The position numbers and the translations under genes were made by a program. Below are positions 1 through 6,244 of a DNA stretch of 7,143 nt, piece by piece (the stretch's first letter is position 1; the number at the start of each line of letters is the position of its first letter). The stretch is from the NCBI GenBank assembly GCA_964450715.1, contig CAYVFC010000237.1, forward strand, positions 1 to 7,143, given 5' to 3'. The notes beneath the pieces were generated by a model, which made no database searches, was not told the origin of the DNA, and was given only the letters and a program-made list of their open reading frames with translations. This DNA is from CAYVFC01 sp964450715. Its GTDB lineage: Bacteria; Myxococcota_A; Polyangia; Polyangiales; JAFGIB01.

Positions 1-54
1 CTGGCGGTTTTGTACCAGCAAAATTGTGTAGGATCTTTAGTCCTTGCGGCCGCC
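1..54 (-). repeat. Left-edge repeat, inverted partner of the right edge
   Basis: On the minus strand the order is GGGCGG, CCGCAAGGA, CTAAAGAT, spacer with CACAA, TTTT, CTGGTACA. The right edge (7096-7143) has the same blocks on the plus strand, except that the nine-base core reads TCCTTGCGG, the reverse complement. The copy includes a NotI-like palindrome at 46-53 and reaches the window end, so its full extent is not visible. No gene lies in the first 100 bases. Confidence 0.5.
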
Positions 55-70
55 CTGGTGGGGGAGGGCG
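51..70 (-). terminator. Possible weak hairpin after the TPR gene
   Basis: CGCCCT (51-56) can pair with AGGGCG (65-70) around an eight-base loop, about 30 bases beyond the TPR stop codon (101-103). No T-tract follows directly on the minus strand, so it is a poor intrinsic terminator. Transcription may instead end outside the window. Confidence 0.25.
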
Positions 71-100
71 ATGCGGAAGGGGAGGGGGCAAGCCGCTCCT

Positions 101-2017
101 CTACGGTTTTTTTTGCGATGGGCCGGTGTCGCCGGTCAACCGGGCCAGGTTGTCGCGGGCGAAACCCAGGGTGGGGTCGAGCGACAAGGCCTTGCGGTAC
201 ATGGCCACGGCCTCGTCGATGCGTCCCAGGTCGCGCAGGTTGGAGCCCAGGTTGGCCCAGTCGATGCCGGAGCGCGGGTCTATCTCTACCGCCCGGCGGA
301 AGCAGGCCACCGCCTTTTCGTGCCGCCGGGTCTTGTAGTAGCAGAAGCCCAGCAGGTTGTGGTTGGCCAGGTCGCCGGGATCGGCGGCCACGGCCTTTTT
401 TAAGGCTTCGATGGCCTCCGGGAAGCGCTCGAGCTCCTTGAAGCAGTTGCCGACGTAGTAGAGCACGCGGCCCAGATCCTCGTCCGCGGGGCCGATGCGC
501 AGCGCCTGCTGGAACTGTTCCAGCGCCCGGGGCGCGCGGCCCTGGCCCAGCTCGCAGATACCGCGATAAAACGAGACCGGGGCCTTTTCCTGGCCCGGCT
601 TCAGGCTCTGCTCCAGCAAGGGAAGGGCCTCGGCATACTCCTCGATGTTGATGTGGCAGAGCGCCATCTGATAGCAGATATCCTCGCGCGGCGCCTGCTG
701 GCAGCCCAGCTGCAGCGCCTCGGCGAAGCGGTCCAGCGCTTCGATATAGTCGCGCCAGTCGAGCTGGACCCGGCCCCGGTAGAAAGCGACCGCTCCCCGG
801 TCTACCGGATAGGCGTTTGCTTTCTCCAGCGCCCGGTCGGCTTTTTCGTGCTCGCCCACCGCCAGCAGGCAGAGCCCCTGCTGGATGAGCGCACAGCCGC
901 GGTCGCGGTCGCAATCGCAGAGCTCGACCGCCTGGCCGGACAGCTCCGCCGCCAGGGCCTGCTCGCCCTGCGCGGACAGGGCTCCGCCCGCCCGGAAAAG
1001 CACCCGCCCGCCCTCGCTCTGGCGCTGGTTGGCGTGGAGGTTGGCGCGCATGGCCAGAAGCGAGCGGCCGATACAAATCCCGCAGAGGTCGGGCGTCAGG
1101 GGATCGGGCAGGCGAAGCTCGCCGGCCGTAGCGTCGTCGAAGCAGACCCCCTGGTCGCCGCGCCGGTGGCGCTCCAGGCAGCCGAACACGCGGCCGCGAG
1201 AGGCGTCCGCCACCAGGTGAGAAGGGCAGGGCGCCAGCAGCTCCGCGTCTTCGTCCTGCAGGCGGGCAAGCAGCGCGTCGAAGACGTGGTTGATGCGAAG
1301 CTGGTAGAGCAGAAGGTCGAAAGAAGCTCTTCCGGGTGGCCCGAGATAGAGGCGGATGCCCTGGTCATCGGCCTTTTGCTTGAGCCGCGGCTCCGGCTGT
1401 CGGGCCAGGTAGAAGCTCGGCCGGGCGGCGCGCTCGATGAAGAAGTCGGCCGCCCGCAAGATGTCCTCGGTCGAGACTTCCGGGGAGGCGACCAGCAGGG
1501 GCAGCAGCAGAAGGCGCATCTCGCCTTGCTCCTGGTAGGCGCTAGCCTGAAAGGGCTCGGTGGGCCCGAGCAGGCGCTGCCATCTCCGCCGCTGCCCGCC
1601 ATCACCGGGCTCGAGCGCGATCACGGGGTGCAGGTGAACGGTAGCCAGGCCCTGGCCCCGTAGAAAAGAGACTACAGGGGCGACGAGGCGTTCGAATGTT
1701 CGCGGTTGCAGCGGGCGGTCGCGGCCCAGCAGGAACAGGTGCGAGCGCCAGTTCAGACGCGGCAGCACGCGCTGCAGCCAGTTGTTATAACCGTTGTTAT
1801 TACAGTCGTCATAAAGAGATCTCTCCCTTTGGTCGAGATGACAACAGCGTGGCTTTGCCCCGCTGTTGTCATCTCGAGCGAAGCGAGAAATCTCATGACC
1901 GGGTGATTCTGAATGAGATCTCTCACTGTCGTTCGAGATGACACGGGTGTCTTCGTCCACGATGAGGAAGAGCGACTCGGGCGGCGCTTCGCCCAGAGGC
2001 CGGGTGGCCCGGCTCAT
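101..2017 (-). CDS. TPR protein with SPASM-like cysteine motif and in-frame repeat insertion
   Basis: Encodes 638 residues with no signal peptide, so it is probably cytosolic. Residues 1-24 look native (ending LFLIVDEDT). Residues 25-79 are translated from a palindromic DNA repeat and have low-complexity, Ser/Arg/Asn-rich character. Native-looking sequence resumes at WLQRVLPRLNWRSHLFLL (from 80). Residues 264-315 contain C264-x10-G275-x4-C280, then C292 and C312-x2-C315. The first part matches the CX9-15GX4C opening of SPASM auxiliary-cluster domains, but no radical SAM CX3CX2C core is present. About seven TPR units occupy 373-622 (for example YYKTRRHEKAVACFRRAVEIDP), forming a protein-binding superhelix. 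The start is set by the ATGA overlap with the radical SAM gene. A partner or scaffold role for that enzyme is an inference from coupling. If the inserted segment blocks folding, the gene may be damaged. Confidence 0.85.
   Translation of the reverse strand: MSRATRPLGEAPPESLFLIVDEDTRVISNDSERSHSESPGHEISRFARDDNSGAKPRCCHLDQRERSLYDDCNNNGYNNWLQRVLPRLNWRSHLFLLGRDRPLQPRTFERLVAPVVSFLRGQGLATVHLHPVIALEPGDGGQRRRWQRLLGPTEPFQASAYQEQGEMRLLLLPLLVASPEVSTEDILRAADFFIERAARPSFYLARQPEPRLKQKADDQGIRLYLGPPGRASFDLLLYQLRINHVFDALLARLQDEDAELLAPCPSHLVADASRGRVFGCLERHRRGDQGVCFDDATAGELRLPDPLTPDLCGICIGRSLLAMRANLHANQRQSEGGRVLFRAGGALSAQGEQALAAELSGQAVELCDCDRDRGCALIQQGLCLLAVGEHEKADRALEKANAYPVDRGAVAFYRGRVQLDWRDYIEALDRFAEALQLGCQQAPREDICYQMALCHINIEEYAEALPLLEQSLKPGQEKAPVSFYRGICELGQGRAPRALEQFQQALRIGPADEDLGRVLYYVGNCFKELERFPEAIEALKKAVAADPGDLANHNLLGFCYYKTRRHEKAVACFRRAVEIDPRSGIDWANLGSNLRDLGRIDEAVAMYRKALSLDPTLGFARDNLARLTGDTGPSQKKP
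1781..1816. repeat. 12-bp tandem repeat, three imperfect copies
   Basis: The copies on the plus strand are GTTGTTATAACC, GTTGTTATTACA and GTCGTCATAAAG. The first two differ at two positions and the third at four from the first. The block abuts the palindromic repeat and is AT-rich against its GC-rich surroundings, so it is probably one end of the same inserted unit. On the coding strand it gives an Asn-rich stretch (CNNNGYNN). Confidence 0.75.
1816..1944. repeat. Palindromic dispersed-type repeat, three units in +/-/+ orientation, inside the TPR gene
   Basis: The left arm 1816-1849 and right arm 1861-1894 are inverted copies matching at 30 of 34 positions around an 11-base loop. A third related unit lies at 1915-1944 in the orientation of the left arm. 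The shared core is GAGATYTCTC, a variable 7-8 bases, then TCGAGATGACA. The translations (CHLDQRERSL, HEISRFARDD) are of the kind produced by high-copy intergenic repeats in environmental bacterial genomes; that family identity is from memory, not from a search. All three units lie in frame within the TPR coding sequence without a stop codon. Confidence 0.85.
2014..2017 (-). promoter_or_regulatory. ATGA stop/start overlap coupling radical SAM and TPR genes
   Basis: The minus strand reads ATGA, where TGA (2016-2014) ends the radical SAM gene and ATG (2017-2015) begins the TPR gene. Such overlaps usually mean that ribosomes ending the first frame restart on the second. The overlap also decides the TPR start: an ATG in the same frame at 2098 would force an 85-base overlap with the radical SAM gene. 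Confidence 0.85.
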
Positions 2018-3297
2018 GAGACCACCCGCTTGCCGCCGTCCAGCGACTCGGCGCGCCAGGCGTTCTTTATCTGCTGTATCTCGTCGGCCGACATCCATTC
2101 GGTCTCGAACTCGGTGCCCGGGGAGAGGTAAGCCGGAAAGGATTCGCGCAGCAGGCGCACGCCGTGCCGGTCAAAGCTCGAGCAGATCGGGGAACCGAAA
2201 TAGAGCTGCATCTGCTGCGCGTTGCTGTTGCCCTGTATCTCAACCCCGCAATCCTTGACGAACTTCAGGGTGAGCAGGGCGTCCTCGAGCGTCTCGCCGG
2301 GCAGGGCGTACTGGCTGAAGAACTCGACCTGCAGCCCGGCGGAGATGGCCTGGCGGGCGGCGCGGCCGATCTGCTCCGGGTCCAGCCTCTTTTTCAAACC
2401 GGGGAAGACCCGCGGCGAGGCGCTCTCCAGCCCCAGCGCCATGGTGTGCACCCCGGCCCGCTTCATCAGCGAGACCAGATCCGGCGTTACCATGTCGGCG
2501 CGGGTCTCGATCCACATGGAGGGCTTGAGGTTGCGCTCGAGTATCCCCTCCAGCAGTCGCACCACCCGCTTCTGGCTGAAGGAGAAGTTCGGATCGGCGA
2601 ACCAGAGCCGTCCCGTGCCCTTGCTGCATATGTAGGCGATATCCTCCAGCGCCCGCTCGACCGATTGGCTGCGTATACGGCGGCCCGAGGCGGCCGGGGT
2701 GTAGCAGAAGGCGCAGTCAAAGGTGCAGCCGCGCGAGGTCAGCAGGATCGACTCGCGGGTGGCGGCCGGATCGAGCACGCCGTCGAGCCAGGGGGAGGGA
2801 TAACCGTCCAGGTCGGCGGGTCGGTCGATCAAGGGTCCGCTGACACAAGAGTCGTCAGCGGTGCGCGCGGTAATGCCGGCAATGGGCTCTTCGGCAATGT
2901 CGCCCTGCATCGCCTCGACCAGCGCGGCGATGCTCAGCTCGCCCTCGCCCCGGCTTACATAGTCTATCTCGGGCAGGGCCAGCAGGCCTGTTTCAGGAAG
3001 AAAGGTGGCCTGCGGCCCGCCGATCACCACCCGGGCGTCGGGCACCGCGAGCTTGACCATGCGCGCCATGGAGCGCACGTGCAATATATTGCGCTGGTAG
3101 GCCCCGAAGCCGACCAGGCGCGGGGCCCAGTCCCGCAAGTAAGAAAAGAGCCCTTGCGGGCTGAATAGGCTGTCCGAGCCGATGCTCAGCACCTTGACCT
3201 GGTGCCCAGCCTTTTTCAGCACCGCGCCCAGATTGCCCAGGGAGATGGGCGTGACCAGTGGCATGAAGGGGTTGATGTCTATCAGCAGAACGCGCAT
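2014..3297 (-). CDS. Radical SAM enzyme with N-terminal cobalamin-binding-like domain
   Basis: Encodes 427 residues. Residues 1-135 form a Rossmann-like cobalamin-binding-type domain: the start MRVLLIDINP, then GNLGAVLKKAGHQVKVL, LVGFGAY, VVIGGPQATFLPE (91-102), and RGEGE (116-120), which commonly precedes the catalytic half in this family. The radical SAM core follows. C191-x3-C195-x2-C198 would hold the [4Fe-4S] cluster that cleaves S-adenosylmethionine; LGLES (288-292) and LPGET (332-336) are typical later motifs. The DxHxxG cobalamin-ligand motif is absent after the first strand, as in many members of this class. Related enzymes methylate or rearrange lipids, peptides and cofactors; the substrate cannot be read here. 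The start at 3297 gives the canonical MRVLL opening, although no good Shine-Dalgarno is visible in the 36-bp gap after the upstream stop. The stop overlaps the next gene's start, suggesting the two proteins are made together. Confidence 0.95.
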   Translation of the reverse strand: MRVLLIDINPFMPLVTPISLGNLGAVLKKAGHQVKVLSIGSDSLFSPQGLFSYLRDWAPRLVGFGAYQRNILHVRSMARMVKLAVPDARVVIGGPQATFLPETGLLALPEIDYVSRGEGELSIAALVEAMQGDIAEEPIAGITARTADDSCVSGPLIDRPADLDGYPSPWLDGVLDPAATRESILLTSRGCTFDCAFCYTPAASGRRIRSQSVERALEDIAYICSKGTGRLWFADPNFSFSQKRVVRLLEGILERNLKPSMWIETRADMVTPDLVSLMKRAGVHTMALGLESASPRVFPGLKKRLDPEQIGRAARQAISAGLQVEFFSQYALPGETLEDALLTLKFVKDCGVEIQGNSNAQQMQLYFGSPICSSFDRHGVRLLRESFPAYLSPGTEFETEWMSADEIQQIKNAWRAESLDGGKRVVS

Positions 3298-3333
3298 CGG
3301 ATTGAGCGAGCGGCACGGTCCGCCCGCGCGTCG

Positions 3334-6222
3334 CTATCGCTTCAATACCTTTCGCCTGGCCGGCGTCAAGACGGGACTCCGCTTCTTGGCGGCCGGGCGC
3401 GGGGTCGGCGCCGCTTTTCCGGCAGCGGGTCTGGCGGTCGGTTTGGCGGCCGGTTTTACCGCGCTCGATTTTTTGCTCGCGGGCCGGGCCGCGGGCTGCG
3501 CTTTCCTGCCCTGGACCGAGGGCGACGCGGCCTTGGCAGCGCCCGGTTTGGCCGCTCCCTTGGAGACGCCCTGTTTCATCTGGCCGGGCTTGCCGGGCTG
3601 AAACGGTTCGAACCGGCTCGGGTATCGACAGCCGGGCGGGAGCTTGAACAGCTTGCGGTAGACCTTTCTGATGTAGTCGTCGTGCCAGGCGAGCATGAAG
3701 GCGGTCCGGCCGACGCGGCAGGTACCGGTACCGCCGTACGACTCCCAGACGGGCAGGCTGGCCACGGGATCGAAGGCGGTCGAGCCGGCCGGCGCGTCGA
3801 GCAGCGTGTTGGCCGGGCGCCGCTGGCCGTATCGGTTCGGGTCGTCGAGGCTCTGGATGCCGTCGCAAAAGGGGTGGAAGCTCTGGCCGCAGATCCCGCT
3901 GGCCGAGGCGCCGAAGCCGATCCCCCGCTTCATGCCGACCTTCTGGCGAAGCTCGTTGAACCCCTCCAGGGCGAGAAATCCGACCCGGGTGGCCTGTACG
4001 GCGTTGTACACGACGTGGAACTTCTCCATGTCCAGGCGGCCGCCCTTGACCTGCATCTCGCCGTGCAGGCGCTCGGCGGTGGGTCCGCGGCCGCCGGTCA
4101 CCAGGCCGAGCTTGACCGTCAGCCCCAGGAACTTGCCCAGCCGGGTGCTGGGCTTCATGCCCTTGAGCACCACCGAGTCCAGCCAGCCGTGGCGCCCGTT
4201 GTTCTTGAGCGCCGGAAAGTCCCCCATCTGCTGGTTGCGCGAGATATAGACCAGCCGCGTTAGGTAGCTCTTGTAAATCGCTTCCGCGTCGCCTCTCTTG
4301 ATGATGCGGGCGACCGCCTTGGTTCCGGCATCCTTGCTGGCATTGAAGACCGTATTCGCCGCCGCGCCGGCCGATCCGCTCCGCGGCACCGCCAGGTCGG
4401 CCTGCCCCAGGGCCGCCTGCAGGATGCGGTCCAGGTAGTCGGGGTCGTTCTGCAGGTCCTCGGCCAGAAAGGAGAGGTTCAGGGTCCAGAGCACTTTGTC
4501 CGCGTCAGAGCCCTCCTCCAGGGCCCGGTGGATCTGCACGATGTCGTTGAAGTAGCTGCCCAGCGCCGGCAGCAGCTTCTTCTCCAGCTGCTTGCGGATG
4601 GCCTTCATGATCTCGTCGCTCAGGCGGGCGACGAGCTTGTCGGTCTGCTGCTCCAGCCGGCGCGCCTGGTTCAGGTCCTCGCAGAACTGGTGGTCGGAGC
4701 AGAAATCGCAGATGGGGGCCGAGGAGTTGACCAGCCTCTTGCAGGCGCTGTCTATCTCCTCGTTCAGCACCGAGAGCCCGGCGCAGGCCACGCAGTGGGG
4801 CAGTACCGCGCACCTGGCGCCCTTCTTGACCCCCTTGCAGGAGTACTTCTTCTTCTTCTTTCCCTTGGGGCAGCCCAGGCAGGCGGTGCGCTCGACGACC
4901 TTCTTGCAGGTCTTGCGCGCCTGTTTGCAGGCCTTGTCGCAGCTCTTCCACTTCACCAGCTTGGCGTTGCAGAGCTTGTTCGCGGTGGAAAGCGCCAGGT
5001 TGACGTCGTGCAGATCGGCGGTCGGGTCCAGGGCGACCACCTTGCCGACCACGGTGGTCACGAAGGAGACCATCTTCTCGAAGTTGGCCGGGATGCCGCC
5101 GTAGTCGACCCGGCTGCCCTTGCCGTGATGGGCCGCCTGGTTGAGCGTTCCCCCGAAGACCTCCTTGACCCGGGCCGAGCTCTCGAAGTCGGCCGAGGCG
5201 CAGGCGTCCTCGCGGAGCGGGCGCCCGAGCGTGCCGTAGAGCAGGTTCTGGTTGATGCACTCGCTCAGGCGGATCCACTCGCCCAGCAAGGCGTCCATCA
5301 TCTGCTCGCGCCGCTGGAAGTAGTGCTCGAACTGCTTGAAGGGGTCGCCGATCTCGGTACCCAGCGTGCCCATCTGGGAGAGGATGCGACTGACCTCGGC
5401 GGCGGCCTGGTGGGCCTTGCGATAGCCGCGCGAGCCCAGCCGGCCCCAGCGCCCCCGGTCGGCCAGGTCGTGAAAGACGTCGCGCACCTCGGTCAGGTAG
5501 TAGTAGTACTCGCCGCCGAACTTGCCCGGGGCGCTCTTCTGGTCCGGTTTGCCGGCGTAGAGCTGCTGCAGAAAAGCGATGGGCGCCTTGATGCGCAGCT
5601 GGGAGCGGGAAGCCTTCAGGTGGCCGTCCAGGTAGGTCTCCACGGCCAGGTGCTTGATCTCCTCGCTCAGCGAGCCGAACAGCCCCGAGCCCTTGCCGAA
5701 GTCCCAGGCCCCCCCGGCGTAGATGTTGACGTAGTCGTGGGCAAAGGCGTCCATGCCCATGTGGCTCAGGTAGCCGGCGGCAAAGGCCAGCGCCTGCGCC
5801 CGGTCCGCGCCCCGGTAGCCGAGCGCGGCGCGCCACAGGTGCATGCCGTTGTCGATGGAACGCCAGCGGTCAAAGCCCAGCGCTTCCATGGTCGAGCTGC
5901 GCTGCTTGGACTTGTCCACGTGGACCCATATCTGTCCGGCGACCAGGTCGGGAAAACCGTCCGGGCCGATGGCCCCGGCGCGGAAGTATTCCGGGTGCGC
6001 GGCGATGGCCCGGGTCACCTCGTCGTTATGATGTCGGATGTAACCGAACGGCTCGATGAGCACGCCGCGCCGGGCGTCGAGCCCGGCGCGGGCCTGGTTG
6101 GCGATGACCACGTGGGCCTTGGTCTTGAAAGCGCTGGCGCTGTTGCTCGCCAGCAAGACGGTAACCGCTGCCAGCGCGCAGATGGATCGCCACGGTCGGT
6201 GCAACGAGCCTGTTGTCTTCAT
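3334..6222 (-). CDS. Exported zinc-dependent phospholipase C-like protein with Cys-rich insertion and basic tail
   Basis: Encodes 962 residues. A signal peptide spans about 1-31 (hydrophobic core at 15-25, SASA/F cleavage site). Residues 32-220 resemble the zinc-dependent phospholipase C / S1-P1 nuclease fold: a His close to the mature N-terminus (H37), H101, the H154-x3-D158-x3-H162 motif, and H191-x3-E195. The last matches the spacing of the H142/E146 zinc ligands known in Bacillus cereus PLC. The family hydrolyses phospholipid head groups; the actual substrate here is unknown. Residues 418-514 hold 14 Cys, including three CxxC pairs (448/451, 477/480, 505/508) and a run of five Lys. Residues 515-870 have no family I recognise. 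Residues 873-962 are Lys/Ala/Pro-rich and probably disordered. Bacillus PLC is about 245 residues mature, so most of this protein is additional. The start is fixed by AGGAGG five bases upstream. It lies between the barrel-like gene and the radical SAM gene. Confidence 0.85.
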   Translation of the reverse strand: MKTTGSLHRPWRSICALAAVTVLLASNSASAFKTKAHVVIANQARAGLDARRGVLIEPFGYIRHHNDEVTRAIAAHPEYFRAGAIGPDGFPDLVAGQIWVHVDKSKQRSSTMEALGFDRWRSIDNGMHLWRAALGYRGADRAQALAFAAGYLSHMGMDAFAHDYVNIYAGGAWDFGKGSGLFGSLSEEIKHLAVETYLDGHLKASRSQLRIKAPIAFLQQLYAGKPDQKSAPGKFGGEYYYYLTEVRDVFHDLADRGRWGRLGSRGYRKAHQAAAEVSRILSQMGTLGTEIGDPFKQFEHYFQRREQMMDALLGEWIRLSECINQNLLYGTLGRPLREDACASADFESSARVKEVFGGTLNQAAHHGKGSRVDYGGIPANFEKMVSFVTTVVGKVVALDPTADLHDVNLALSTANKLCNAKLVKWKSCDKACKQARKTCKKVVERTACLGCPKGKKKKKYSCKGVKKGARCAVLPHCVACAGLSVLNEEIDSACKRLVNSSAPICDFCSDHQFCEDLNQARRLEQQTDKLVARLSDEIMKAIRKQLEKKLLPALGSYFNDIVQIHRALEEGSDADKVLWTLNLSFLAEDLQNDPDYLDRILQAALGQADLAVPRSGSAGAAANTVFNASKDAGTKAVARIIKRGDAEAIYKSYLTRLVYISRNQQMGDFPALKNNGRHGWLDSVVLKGMKPSTRLGKFLGLTVKLGLVTGGRGPTAERLHGEMQVKGGRLDMEKFHVVYNAVQATRVGFLALEGFNELRQKVGMKRGIGFGASASGICGQSFHPFCDGIQSLDDPNRYGQRRPANTLLDAPAGSTAFDPVASLPVWESYGGTGTCRVGRTAFMLAWHDDYIRKVYRKLFKLPPGCRYPSRFEPFQPGKPGQMKQGVSKGAAKPGAAKAASPSVQGRKAQPAARPASKKSSAVKPAAKPTARPAAGKAAPTPRPAAKKRSPVLTPARRKVLKR

Positions 6223-6227
6223 CGCTT

Positions 6228-6233
6228 CCTCCT
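6228..6233 (-). promoter_or_regulatory. Strong Shine-Dalgarno of the phospholipase-like gene
   Basis: On the minus strand AGGAGG is followed by AAGCG and the ATG at 6222. This is a full consensus ribosome-binding site with five-base spacing, inside the 22-bp gap after the upstream stop codon (6245-6247). It fixes the start of the 962-residue protein and is the best ribosome-binding site in the block. Confidence 0.85.
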
Positions 6234-6244
6234 CAGATATCTGG

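Noticed and set aside
653..1663. Plus-strand open frame of 336 codons opposite the TPR gene
   Set aside because: Shadow frame: antisense to the SPASM-like and TPR coding region, with no motif or start signal.
1781..1944. CRISPR array or attachment site
   Set aside because: The units alternate in orientation and lack regular spacers; no integrase, cas gene or clear target-site duplication is visible.
101..2098. A longer TPR protein of 665 residues starting at 2098
   Set aside because: It would overlap the radical SAM gene by 85 bases with low-complexity Arg-rich sequence; the ATG at 2017 in the ATGA overlap is a far better start.
2993..3868. Minus-strand open frame spanning the phospholipase/radical SAM junction
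   Set aside because: Arg/Gln/Gly/Pro-rich out-of-frame translation overlapping two well-supported genes.
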